This document shows, in pieces, positions 1 to 7,450 of a stretch of 15,264 nt of DNA. The DNA is taken from contig JAAXHF010000251.1 in NCBI GenBank assembly GCA_012271025.1, positions 1 to 15,264 on the forward strand, read 5' to 3'. A model generated the notes under the pieces. That model saw only the letters and a program-made list of their open reading frames with translations. It had not been told where the DNA came from and ran no database searches. A program made the translations under genes and the position numbers. Source of the stretch: Deltaproteobacteria bacterium. GTDB taxonomy: Bacteria > Desulfobacterota_B > Binatia > Bin18. Position 1 is the stretch's first letter. The number at the start of each line of letters is the position of its first letter.

Positions 1-88
1 CTTCAGCAGGGGCAAGTTTGTCATGCGCCCCAGTTGGGGGCAAAGACCTGGGGTCCTGATCGAGAGGAGGTGGCTGGGGCTGGGCCAT
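1..88 (-). CDS. Possible N-terminus of a divergent unknown gene (partial)
   Basis: A minus-strand frame opens with ATG at 88 and stays open for 29 codons to the window edge. A GGAG lies about 10 bases upstream of the ATG, a good ribosome-binding distance. The residues seen are rich in proline and glutamine (starts MAQPQPPPLDQ) and match no family I recognise. A TACAAT (129-134, read on the minus strand) could be its -10 box, but no good -35 accompanies it. If real, the gene diverges from the COG0523 gene and shares the regulatory gap that holds the 211-227 dyad, so it could belong to the zinc response. The open frame is short and the call is weak. Confidence 0.35.
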   Translation of the reverse strand, partial: MAQPQPPPLDQDPRSLPPTGAHDKLAPAE

Positions 89-210
89 GTCGGCGCTACT
101 CCGTGGGTGTGCGGTGTGGGACCGGAAGATTGTACACGAAATGATCGAACAATGCTCCTCTTGGTGCCTGGAGCGTACCGCCGACGGTTGCCAATAACTC
201 TAAAATGCAT

Positions 211-227
211 TTGCAATTATATTGCAA
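211..227. promoter_or_regulatory. Perfect dyad, probable Zur operator
   Basis: The sequence TTGCAAT-TAT-ATTGCAA is a perfect 7-bp inverted repeat around a 3-bp centre, lying in an AT-rich island within otherwise GC-rich DNA. Its size and layout fit operators of the Fur/Zur superfamily. The downstream genes are a COG0523 GTPase, a classic Zur target, and a Fur-family regulator. The right half-site also forms the -35 of the promoter at 222-250, so binding here would block RNA polymerase. Assignment to Zur rather than Fur or another dimeric regulator is inference from context. Confidence 0.65.
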
Positions 228-250
228 AAGTAGGGCGTCGATGCTAGTCT
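222..250 (+). promoter_or_regulatory. Candidate extended -10 promoter for the COG0523 gene
   Basis: TTGCAA (222-227) is followed after 17 bases by TAGTCT (245-250), preceded by TGC, which makes an extended -10 element. The expected transcription start is near 257, leaving a leader of about 65 bases before the ATG at 324. The -35 is the right arm of the 211-227 dyad, which supports repression by the protein that binds it. Each hexamer matches the consensus only partly. Confidence 0.5.
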
Positions 251-323
251 GTGTGGCTCACCCATGAGTGCTGTGTAACGAGCGAGACGTTGGCAGCGTA
301 TCAACAAGCCCCGGGCCAAGGCT

Positions 324-1328
324 ATGACAAGACGCGGGAAAAGCCGTCAAGGAAAAACGGAGACTGTCCTGGGCGAGTCCCGGCGGGTTCCGGTGCATGT
401 CGTCTGGGGCTTCCTGGGCAGCGGCAAGACGACGTTTTTGCAGGGCCTGCTCGCCTACATGACGGGGCAGAATCTGAGGCCGGCCGTGTTGATCAACGAC
501 TACGGGGCGATCAACATTGACGCTGAGCTGCTGCGTGGGCAGGGCTATACGGTCCGGGCTTTCAGCGACGGGTGTATCTGCTGCACCCTCCGGCCCGACC
601 TGTCACTGGCGCTCCGAAAGGTGCTGGCAGACCGGCCGCAGGCGATTTGCATTGAAACAACGGGTTTGGCCGATCCCTTGCAACTGCTCGACCAACTGAC
701 GCGTCCCGAACTCCTGCCGCTCGTCCGTATGGCAAGCCTGACCGCTGTGATTGACCCACGCAGCAGTGCGCGCCGAACAACAGCCGAGGGCTATCATTTC
801 CAGCGGCATCTGCGGCTGGCCGATTTTATCCTGATCAACAAGGCAGATGTCGTCCCAGTGGCTGAGCTGGTAGATTTGGAGACACGGGTCCGCCGTGAGA
901 ATCCACGCGCCGTGGTGGTGCGAACCACGCACGGACGGATGGATTTTTCCCGGCTTGTCGGTCATCAGGGAGAGGTCTTGCACCTTCCCGGCATGGACAC
1001 GCCAGCGCCGGACCACGCCCATTTCCACTCCTATACCTACGCCTGCCCCGGACCGCTCCTGCCCGAGCGGTTTATAGAGCTTGTCCAAGCTTTGCCGGAA
1101 ACAATTTGGCGGGCTAAAGGCTTTGTGCGTTTCACCGATCCGACAAAGCAGTGGCTGTTTCACTACGATGGAGAAGAGGTCGGCATCGGGGAGGTCAGCC
1201 TCCAGCCCCAACCGCCGGACCACCTGGTGTTCATCGGCAACGGCTTTGCCCCCGAGGACCTTGCAGTCGCTCTGGCCAGGTGCCACCCTCCCGTCGCTGT
1301 GCGTCACGGGGCGCGGCCCCGGCCCTGA
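324..1328 (+). CDS. COG0523 (CobW/ZNG-family) GTP-dependent metallochaperone
   Basis: A 334-residue P-loop GTPase of the G3E family, which uses GTP binding and hydrolysis to deliver a metal, often zinc in Zur-regulated members, to client proteins in the cytosol. Visible motifs are the Walker A GFLGSGKTT (29-37), the metal-binding CxCC (C84, C86, C87 in GCICC), ETTG (111-114), the guanine-specificity NKAD (172-175), a histidine-rich stretch HAHFH near residue 230, and a C-terminal CobW_C-like domain. The ATG at 324 has only a weak AAGG just upstream, and no in-frame alternative looks better. A Zur-like dyad sits in its promoter and a zur-like gene follows 60 bases downstream. That context favours a zinc-limitation paralogue over cobalamin or nitrile-hydratase roles. 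Family is certain; client and metal are inferred. Confidence 0.93.
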   Translation: MTRRGKSRQGKTETVLGESRRVPVHVVWGFLGSGKTTFLQGLLAYMTGQNLRPAVLINDYGAINIDAELLRGQGYTVRAFSDGCICCTLRPDLSLALRKVLADRPQAICIETTGLADPLQLLDQLTRPELLPLVRMASLTAVIDPRSSARRTTAEGYHFQRHLRLADFILINKADVVPVAELVDLETRVRRENPRAVVVRTTHGRMDFSRLVGHQGEVLHLPGMDTPAPDHAHFHSYTYACPGPLLPERFIELVQALPETIWRAKGFVRFTDPTKQWLFHYDGEEVGIGEVSLQPQPPDHLVFIGNGFAPEDLAVALARCHPPVAVRHGARPRP

Positions 1329-1339
1329 GGCTGTTCTCA

Positions 1340-1368
1340 TTGTCAAACCGAGGCGGCCTTTATACAAT
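1340..1368 (+). promoter_or_regulatory. Near-consensus sigma-70 promoter for the Fur/Zur gene
   Basis: TTGTCA (1340-1345) and TACAAT (1363-1368) are separated by exactly 17 bases. The predicted start near 1375 leaves a very short leader carrying the AGGAG (1377-1381) that serves the ATG at 1389. No copy of the 211-227 dyad overlaps this promoter, so the regulator may be expressed independently of the upstream GTPase gene. Confidence 0.6.
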
Positions 1369-1388
1369 AAAAACTCAGGAGCAGACCG

Positions 1389-1838
1389 ATGAAGTCATCT
1401 CAGCCTCCTCATCCTTCGGTCAGCGAAATACGGGCCAGTATTCGTGCGGCTGGGCTGCGCGGCACAATGCCCCGGATTGCCGTGCTGAGCTATCTGCAAT
1501 CGATGACGACTCCGCTGAGCCATGCCGAAATTTTTGACGCTCTGGAAGAGCAGGGGTTTGACCGGGCCACGATCTACCGCAACCTGATTGACCTGACTGG
1601 GGTCGGCCTGCTGGTGCGGACGGATGTCGGCGACCACGTGTGGCGGTATGAACTGCGCCGGATGGGTCAGGTCGAACAACAAACCGAGCATCCGCACTTC
1701 ATGTGCACCGATTGTGGCGAGGTGGAGTGCCTGCCCGAGATGAGCGTGCGGATCAAGCCGGCCGCAGCCGTCCCCCGCTCGGTGCGCGCCCAGCAGGTCG
1801 AAGTCCAACTCAAGGGGCTGTGCGACAGGTGCGCCTGA
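1389..1838 (+). CDS. zur: Fur-family metalloregulator, probable zinc uptake regulator Zur
   Basis: A 149-residue Fur-family repressor. The winged-helix half contains the recognition helix region DRATIYRNLIDLTGVGLL (58-75). The dimerisation half begins with HPHF (101-104) and carries two CxxC pairs, C106/C109 and C145/C148, the structural zinc site of the family. Histidines 101 and 103 are likely sensor-site ligands. The start has AGGAG seven bases upstream. Fur, Zur and PerR cannot be separated by motifs alone, but the neighbours (COG0523 GTPase, cysteine-free L24, L28 and L33) point to zinc sensing. Its likely operator is the dyad at 211-227. The L24 gene follows after 81 bases and could be partly co-transcribed. 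Confidence 0.88.
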   Translation: MKSSQPPHPSVSEIRASIRAAGLRGTMPRIAVLSYLQSMTTPLSHAEIFDALEEQGFDRATIYRNLIDLTGVGLLVRTDVGDHVWRYELRRMGQVEQQTEHPHFMCTDCGEVECLPEMSVRIKPAAAVPRSVRAQQVEVQLKGLCDRCA

Positions 1839-1848
1839 ATCGCTCCCC

Positions 1849-1869
1849 GACAGGGGAACTTCCCTTGTC
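1849..1869. promoter_or_regulatory. 21-bp imperfect dyad upstream of rplX
   Basis: GACAGGGGAA (1849-1858) and TTCCCTTGTC (1860-1869) are inverted repeats around a central C, with one mismatched pair. It starts 11 bases after the regulator's stop codon. A TATGAT (1882-1887) lies about a promoter-spacing downstream without a good -35. It could be an operator for rplX, an RNA hairpin ending or buffering the upstream transcript (no T-run follows), or chance. It does not resemble the 211-227 dyad. Confidence 0.35.
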
Positions 1870-1919
1870 AGAATCTTCGTGTATGATGACCGCCTTCACT
1901 GGGTAAGGAGTACAAACCG

Positions 1920-2234
1920 ATGGCAAGCCGCATCCGCAAAAACGACACCGTCCAGGTCATGGCCGGTAAGGACCGGGGCAAGACGGGCGAAATCCTTCAG
2001 GTGTTTTCCACGCAGGGCCGGGTCACGGTCCGGGGCCTGAATATGGTCAAACGCCACATCAAGCCGAACCAGCAACAGCAGCAGGGCGGCATTGTGGAAA
2101 AAGAGGCGCCCCTGCATATCTCAAACGTCATGCCGCTCGACCCCGAGGACGGTCGTCCGACCCGGGTCGGATTCAGGATTGTTGAGGGGAAGAAGGTCCG
2201 TGTCAGCAAACGGACCGGCAAGGTGCTTGACTGA
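1920..2234 (+). CDS. rplX: 50S ribosomal protein L24, zinc-free form, outside the spc operon
   Basis: A 104-residue uL24, an early assembly-initiator protein of the large ribosomal subunit. It has the KOW-type start (NDTVQVMAGKDRGKTGEI, residues 8-25) and the family signatures GLNMVKRH (39-46), GGIVEKEAPLHISNVM (56-71) and TRVGFR (81-86). AAGGAG (1905-1910) precedes the ATG by nine bases. Many bacterial L24 proteins carry a four-cysteine zinc knuckle near the C-terminus. Here the equivalent positions are D74, D77, S96 and T99, and the protein has no cysteine at all, as in the E. coli and Bacillus types. The gene stands alone rather than between rplN and rplE, directly after zur, which suggests a zinc-independent paralogue; it could also be a relocated sole copy. 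A run of five glutamines (51-55) is unusual. Confidence 0.95.
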   Translation: MASRIRKNDTVQVMAGKDRGKTGEILQVFSTQGRVTVRGLNMVKRHIKPNQQQQQGGIVEKEAPLHISNVMPLDPEDGRPTRVGFRIVEGKKVRVSKRTGKVLD

Positions 2235-2258
2235 GCGGGCTCTCCGCCGACAGCACGA

Positions 2259-2289
2259 AAAAAGGCCGACAGCGCATGTCGGCCTTTTT
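2259..2289. terminator. Bidirectional intrinsic terminator between rplX and rpmG
   Basis: GGCCGACA (2264-2271) and TGTCGGCC (2277-2284) form a perfect stem with a 5-base loop (GCGCA), extended by five A:T pairs from flanking A and T runs. On the plus strand the stem ends in TTTTT, 24 bases after the rplX stop. On the minus strand it also ends in a T-run, 20 bases after the rpmG stop. It therefore serves both converging units. Confidence 0.9.
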
Positions 2290-2308
2290 GTTGCAGCTTG
2301 GAGTGTCG

Positions 2309-2464
2309 CTATTTCAGGCGGGTTTCTTTGTAGATGACGTGCTTGCGCGCCACCGGATCGTACTTTTTGAGTTCGAGCTTGTCCGCCATGGTCTTTTTGT
2401 TCTTGGTCGCAATGTAAAAGTGGCCGGTTCCGGCTGACGATTCCAGTTTGATCTTTTCACGCAT
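2309..2464 (-). CDS. rpmG: 50S ribosomal protein L33, cysteine-free form
   Basis: A 51-residue bL33 translated from ATG at 2464, starting [20 protein letters not shown] and ending VIYKETRLK, very close to the E. coli type. It contains no cysteine, whereas zinc-binding L33 proteins carry two CxxC pairs. A GGGGAGGA Shine-Dalgarno precedes the start. It lies 27 bases downstream of rpmB on the same strand, the usual rpmB-rpmG pairing, and ends at the shared terminator. Its position beside zur and a cysteine-free L24 suggests it replaces a zinc-binding L33 under zinc shortage, unless the genome has only this copy. Confidence 0.95.
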   Translation of the reverse strand: MREKIKLESSAGTGHFYIATKNKKTMADKLELKKYDPVARKHVIYKETRLK

Positions 2465-2491
2465 CGTTCGTCCTCCCCTTGTCAAGTCGGT

Positions 2492-2728
2492 CTACACTTT
2501 GATGCCGCGCTGACGCATGTCTTTCAACACCCGCTCAATGCCCAGCTTATCAATCGTCCGAATCCCACGCGCGCTGAGACGCAGACGCACCCAGCGTTTT
2601 TCGCTCGCCAGCCAGAATTTGTGGGTCTGCATGTTTGGAAGAAAACGCCGTTTCGTTCTATTGTTGGCGTGGGACACATTGTTCCCGGTGCGTGGGCGTT
2701 TGCCAGTGACTGGACACAGTCTCGACAT
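2492..2728 (-). CDS. rpmB: 50S ribosomal protein L28, zinc-free form
   Basis: A 78-residue bL28 of the proteobacterial type: starts [20 protein letters not shown], then RRFLPN and a C-terminal [17 protein letters not shown] helix. It has only one cysteine (C5), so it cannot form the CxxC-based zinc site of zinc-binding L28 proteins. A GAGGAGA Shine-Dalgarno lies just upstream of the ATG at 2728. It is first in the rpmB-rpmG pair. I found no copy of the TTGCAAT/ATTGCAA dyad in its upstream 136 bases, so direct Zur control of this unit is not shown by sequence. Confidence 0.95.
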   Translation of the reverse strand: MSRLCPVTGKRPRTGNNVSHANNRTKRRFLPNMQTHKFWLASEKRWVRLRLSARGIRTIDKLGIERVLKDMRQRGIKV

Positions 2729-2773
2729 GAAAAAGTCTCCTCGATGTTATCTTGTCGCCAGATGCGAGCCGTC

Positions 2774-2803
2774 CTTATAGCATAGCCGACGGCGGGGGGC
2801 CAA
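2774..2803 (-). promoter_or_regulatory. Weak candidate promoter for rpmB-rpmG
   Basis: On the minus strand TTGGCC (2798-2803) and TATAAG (2774-2779) are 18 bases apart, about 46 bases upstream of the rpmB ATG. The AT-rich -10 area stands out against GC-rich flanks, but the -35 is poor. TATGCT, five bases upstream of TATAAG, is an alternative -10. Confidence 0.3.
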
Positions 2804-2828
2804 GGTGGGGGAGCTGCTGATGGACAAG

Positions 2829-2860
2829 CCGGCATCGGCAGCGCTGCCGCCGGGTGCCGG
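2829..2860 (-). terminator. GC-rich nested hairpin after the copper storage gene
   Basis: CGGCAGC (2836-2842) abuts GCTGCCG (2843-2849) as a 14-bp palindrome, enclosed by CCGGCA (2829-2834) and TGCCGG (2855-2860). It lies four bases beyond the copper storage gene's stop codon. No T-run follows on the minus strand, so it may be a weak terminator or a 3'-end stabiliser. It would separate the adhC-csp1 unit from rpmB-rpmG. Confidence 0.4.
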
Positions 2861-2864
2861 ACTG

Positions 2865-3350
2865 TCAGGCCGCGAGCTTTTCACACTCGGCTATCGTCTT
2901 CGCACACGCCTGTGCGGTTTCAATACAGATGGCATGGTGGTGATGCTTGCGGCATTCGTCTTCACAGGCTTTGTAGATGGCAACACACACCTGGGCGAAG
3001 TCGGTCAGCTGGGCTGCACTTGCCGCCGCCAGCGTTGCCAGGGCCTGGCAGGCTGCGATCATCTCCTGGTTGCGCATGGCACAGACGGCCAGGGAGGTGT
3101 CGCCTGCGGCAAACTGCTGAAAACAGTGCCGGAGGCACATCTGCCCGATGCCGACGCATTCGAGCGCGGTCAGGACGAGGGAGCGGTGGCGGGTCGCCGT
3201 GTCGGCCGCTGGAGCGGCGTGCTCATGAGCGGTGTCGGCAAAGGCCGGGCTGGCCAGAGCGGCCAGGCTCAGGCTGCTTGCTCCCAGCAGCGCGTCGCGC
3301 CGGCTGAGGCGTGGGGGATGATCGGTCTGTACGGCGTCATCTTTACGCAT
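2865..3350 (-). CDS. csp1: Tat-exported Csp1-like copper storage protein
   Basis: A 161-residue protein with a twin-arginine leader (SRRDALL at 16-22, then a small-residue hydrophobic stretch, likely cleavage after AFA near residue 38). The mature part looks like a four-helix bundle of the Csp family (DUF326), whose cysteines line the core and bind many Cu(I) ions. Eleven cysteines are visible: 65, 72, 76, 90, 101, 122, 129, 133, 142, 149 and 156, including CxxxC pairs 72/76 and 129/133. Four histidines (136-139) sit near the end of a helix and may guide copper entry. AGGAGG precedes the ATG. It follows adhC by 24 bases and is probably co-transcribed. Exported Csp1 proteins are known from methanotrophs, where they store copper. 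Family call is firm; physiological role is inferred. Confidence 0.87.
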   Translation of the reverse strand: MRKDDAVQTDHPPRLSRRDALLGASSLSLAALASPAFADTAHEHAAPAADTATRHRSLVLTALECVGIGQMCLRHCFQQFAAGDTSLAVCAMRNQEMIAACQALATLAAASAAQLTDFAQVCVAIYKACEDECRKHHHHAICIETAQACAKTIAECEKLAA

Positions 3351-3374
3351 GGCCGCCTCCTGGCGCAGTTGTGT

Positions 3375-4505
<1,131 letters not shown>

Positions 4506-4520
4506 CTAGACTGACTCCGA

Positions 4521-4550
4521 TGTTTACCACCCGGGCTTGTGGGGAATCAA
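4521..4550 (-). promoter_or_regulatory. Weak candidate promoter for adhC-csp1
   Basis: On the minus strand TTGATT (4545-4550) and TAAACA (4521-4526) are 18 bases apart, 37 bases upstream of the adhC start. The -10 match is poor. It is offered because the hairpin at 4573-4605 separates adhC from the preceding operon and a promoter is expected here. No operator-like repeat was seen. Confidence 0.25.
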
Positions 4551-4572
4551 GGCGGAAGCGGAGGGGAGGGGC

Positions 4573-4605
4573 ACCGGCGCCCGGAGTGATGAGCCGGGCG
4601 CCGGT
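4573..4605 (-). terminator. Strong GC hairpin after pmbA
   Basis: A perfect 12-bp inverted repeat, ACCGGCGCCCGG (4573-4584) and CCGGGCGCCGGT (4594-4605), with a 9-base loop, begins three bases after the pmbA stop. It ends the peptidase operon before adhC. No T-run follows on the minus strand, so it is not a canonical intrinsic terminator and may need Rho or act as a 3'-end block. Confidence 0.5.
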
Positions 4606-4608
4606 CCG

Positions 4609-5925
4609 CTAGGTCCCGCTGAACTGGACGTCTTCGAAGACCAGCGTGGGCGCTCGAACCGGGGAGTAGGGCCAGGGGTCATTGCCGATTTCGGCGATGT
4701 TCTGAAACAGCTGGCGCAGATTGCCCGTCACGTTCATTTCACGGATCGGTCGGCCGATCATGCCGTTTTCAATCAGGTGGCCCTGCAGCCCAAAGGAAAA
4801 ATCTCCGCTGGTCGGGTTGGCGTTGCCGCCCAGCCAGGACGTGATATACACCCCGCTGCCGACATCCGACACAATCTGGTCGAGCCCGCGCTGGCCGAGC
4901 CGGACTTCCCGGTTGGAGGCGGAGCCGGTGGTCGGCGGCAGACCGATTTTGCGTCCGTAATAGGTGTCAACATACAGCTGACGGACGGTCCCGTTTTCGA
5001 CCAGGGTGAAGGGTTTGGCCGCGATGCCTTCGGTGTCGTAATAGCGCGAGGCCAGCCCACGGACGCGGAGCGGATTGTCGATAAGCGTGAGTGTGTGGCT
5101 GAACCCCTGTTGGCCGAGCAGACCGGCCCAAAACGATTGGCCCTGCTGAACGCTATGGGCGGTGGCGGCGCTCAGCAGGCGGCTGACCAGCGCTGTCGCC
5201 GCGCTGGGGTCAACCACCATGTGTGTCCGCTGGGTCGGTCCTTTGTCGGCCCCAAGGCGCAGCACGGCCCGTCCCAGAGCCTGCCGGGCCACCTGTTCGG
5301 CGTCCGGCAGGTCGGCCAGATGCCGGGCGCCGGCATAAAAACTGGCCTCGGCCCGGCGCTGAGCCTGATCCCGTAGGGTGACCTGGCTGCCCAGCCAGCA
5401 CAAGCTGGCGGCGGAGGCAGCGCTGAAGCCGTTTGAGCTTGCCGCCGCCTCCTGGCTGTGAGTGTCAGACACCACAGCCGTGGCCGAAATGACGCTGCTG
5501 TGGCCGTGGGCGACCGCATCCATGGTTTCACACCAGGCCAGGCGTTGGTCGCGGCTGAGGGCTTGAATGTCGGGGTCAAGCAACTCCAAATCGCGCCCGG
5601 TCCGCCCGGCGTACAGTTCGGGCGGGGTGATTGTACGCTGGCGGTCCGACTCCAGGGCGCGGGTCAGGGCAAGCGCCTGGCCTACAAAAGCGCTCACACG
5701 GTCCGGGTCGAGATCGGTGGTGGTGTGGGACGAATAGCGGCCCCCGACGAACAGCCGCACGACCAGGCTGCGCGAGGTGGTGTCTTTGACTTTTTCGAGC
5801 GCGCCGTCGCGCCAGCGGAACTCGACTGCCCGGCTGCGGCTGAGGGTGGCAAAGACCTCGTCGGCTCCGGCCTGCTTACCGACCTCGACGGTCTGCTGGA
5901 CGTGCTCGCGCAGCTCAGCCGGCAT
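4609..5925 (-). CDS. pmbA: PmbA/TldE, partner subunit of the TldD/E metalloprotease
   Basis: A 438-residue TldE-type protein. TldD and TldE form a heterodimeric peptidase that degrades unfolded peptides, matures microcins such as MccB17 and cleaves antitoxin CcdA in E. coli; the zinc site lies in TldD. Family signs are the N-terminal EFRWRDGALEKV region, VVDPSAATALVSRLLSA in the middle, LVENGTVRQLYVDTYYGRK (19 residues) and a C-terminal GNDPWPYSPVRAPTLVFEDV segment. Length fits the family (about 450). ATG 5925 is preferred because GGTGGGG lies just upstream; an in-frame GTG at 5934 has no such site. It overlaps the end of tldD by 11 bases, so translation is coupled. No signal peptide is visible, unlike its tldD partner. 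Confidence 0.92.
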   Translation of the reverse strand: MPAELREHVQQTVEVGKQAGADEVFATLSRSRAVEFRWRDGALEKVKDTTSRSLVVRLFVGGRYSSHTTTDLDPDRVSAFVGQALALTRALESDRQRTITPPELYAGRTGRDLELLDPDIQALSRDQRLAWCETMDAVAHGHSSVISATAVVSDTHSQEAAASSNGFSAASAASLCWLGSQVTLRDQAQRRAEASFYAGARHLADLPDAEQVARQALGRAVLRLGADKGPTQRTHMVVDPSAATALVSRLLSAATAHSVQQGQSFWAGLLGQQGFSHTLTLIDNPLRVRGLASRYYDTEGIAAKPFTLVENGTVRQLYVDTYYGRKIGLPPTTGSASNREVRLGQRGLDQIVSDVGSGVYITSWLGGNANPTSGDFSFGLQGHLIENGMIGRPIREMNVTGNLRQLFQNIAEIGNDPWPYSPVRAPTLVFEDVQFSGT

Positions 5926-7450
5926 TGACCCCACCGACGGTCAGGCTGGAGACCAGAACGGTCGGCATACCCTGGGACACCGGCACGCTCTGGCCGTCTT
6001 TGCCACACGTCCAGCCGCCGGTATCCAGTCGCCCATCGTTTGCCACCATGCTGATCCTGGTCAGCGCCTCAGGTCCGTTGCCGATGATATTACAGTCTTT
6101 GATCGGAGCGGTGATGGTCCCGTTTTCGATCAGCCAGCCGTTTTTGATAAAAAAGGTAAAATCGCCCGCCCCGATCCGAACTTGGCCGTTTGCATATGTC
6201 TCGGCGATAATGCCGCGCTTAACCGCCCGGATGATCTCCTCCCGGCTGTGGGGGCCGTTCTCCATAAAAGTACACGTCATGCGCGGCAGCGGCGCGTGCT
6301 TGTAGGACTGCCGCCGCCCGGAGCCGGTCGGGGGTGTTTTGTAGTGACGCGCGCTGATCGCGTCGTGCAGATACGCGTTCAAAATGCCGTTTTCAACCAG
6401 CACCGTTCGGCCGCAGGGGTGACCCTCGTCGTCGTAGTTCAGGGCACCGCGCTCGTGGGGCAGGCTGGCCTGATCGACAACGGTCACGAACGGTGCGGCG
6501 ACCTGCTGGCCCAACATGTCCGAGTAGATGCTGACGCCTTTGCGGTTGAAGTCGGCTTCCAGTCCGTGCCCGACCGCCTCGTGCAGCAGAATCCCGCTCG
6601 CCCCGGCGGCCAGAACAACCGGCAGTTCCCCGGCCGGCGGGTGGCCGGCCTCAAACAGGATCAGGGTACGTCCGACCGCGTCGGACACCAGCTGTCTGAG
6701 GCGCTCCTGGGTGTACCAGCCCAGGTCTTGGCGGGCGGCGATATTGGTCCCACCGGTCTGGACCTGGCCGTTTTTCCGGGCGGTCAGGTGGAGCGACAGG
6801 CGGGTCATGGGCCGATGGTCGCTGACGATACTGCCGTCGAGGCGGGCGATCATGACCCGTTCGTCCGCATCGACCCAATAAATACGCACTTTTTCAACAG
6901 CCGGGTCGGCCGCCTTGGCCAAGGCTTCGACCTGACGCAGCAGGGGGAGCTTGTGCCCAATGCCGACCTCCGACCACGGAACCTGGACGCGGTACAGATC
7001 GCCCAGGTGTGTATCGTTCAAGGCGATGGGCGCCACGGCACGGGTCTGCCCGGCAATCGCCGCTGCGGTCTGAGCCGCAGCCAGCATGGAGGGCAGGCTG
7101 ATGTCTTCGGTAAAGGCGTAGCCGGTCTGATCCCCGACCACGCTGCGCAGACCGACGCCCTGCTGAATATGGGAGCTGGCGCGGCTGATGATGCCGTCTT
7201 CGAGTATGACGGCGTTCAGGCGCTGATGCTGAAAATACAGCTCGGCCGTATCCGCCCCGCCGCTTCCCAACTCGCGCAAGACTCGCTCAATCAGAGAGCG
7301 GTCAACCCCGAACCAGTCCAGAAAGGGCTGGGCCGGGGTGGGCTGGCTCAGGTCGTGGGCAGCCTTGACTCCGCTGCGTTTCAGGAACTGCGGCATGGAC
7401 AGCAGCGCGCCGGCGGCCGCCATGCTGCGGACAAAGCTTCGCCGCGTCAT
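5915..7450 (-). CDS. tldD: TldD metalloprotease with a twin-arginine-like leader
   Basis: A 511-residue TldD. The zinc motif HEAVGH (290-295) matches the family's HExxxH, and C482 (in TCGKDGQ) corresponds to the third ligand near the C-terminus. It lies 29 residues from the end, where E. coli TldD has C454 of 481. Other family segments are LVENGILNAYLHD (351-363) and KDCNIIGNG (451-459). The protein is about 30 residues longer at the N-terminus, where TRRSFVR (2-8) is followed by a run of small and hydrophobic residues (9-23), resembling a Tat signal. Characterised TldD proteins are cytosolic. The ATG overlaps the stop of the upstream M20 gene as ATGA, and GGGGGAG provides a ribosome-binding site. 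Export is inferred; the family call is firm. Confidence 0.94.
   Translation of the reverse strand: MTRRSFVRSMAAAGALLSMPQFLKRSGVKAAHDLSQPTPAQPFLDWFGVDRSLIERVLRELGSGGADTAELYFQHQRLNAVILEDGIISRASSHIQQGVGLRSVVGDQTGYAFTEDISLPSMLAAAQTAAAIAGQTRAVAPIALNDTHLGDLYRVQVPWSEVGIGHKLPLLRQVEALAKAADPAVEKVRIYWVDADERVMIARLDGSIVSDHRPMTRLSLHLTARKNGQVQTGGTNIAARQDLGWYTQERLRQLVSDAVGRTLILFEAGHPPAGELPVVLAAGASGILLHEAVGHGLEADFNRKGVSIYSDMLGQQVAAPFVTVVDQASLPHERGALNYDDEGHPCGRTVLVENGILNAYLHDAISARHYKTPPTGSGRRQSYKHAPLPRMTCTFMENGPHSREEIIRAVKRGIIAETYANGQVRIGAGDFTFFIKNGWLIENGTITAPIKDCNIIGNGPEALTRISMVANDGRLDTGGWTCGKDGQSVPVSQGMPTVLVSSLTVGGVNAG

Noticed and set aside
23..520. Short plus-strand frames at 23-247 and 251-520
   Set aside because: One crosses the operator region and the other overlaps the COG0523 start in a different frame; neither shows a family motif.
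603..1367. 254-codon minus-strand open frame opposite the COG0523 gene
   Set aside because: The plus-strand protein has complete GTPase motifs; the antisense product matches nothing.
1865..1887. TTGTCA and TATGAT as a promoter for rplX
   Set aside because: The boxes are only 11 bases apart, too close for sigma-70, so no promoter was called there.
2729..2864. A second Zur box upstream of rpmB
   Set aside because: I looked for TTGCAAT/ATTGCAA-like or other dyads around the candidate -10 and found only a short TAT/ATA symmetry, too weak to call.
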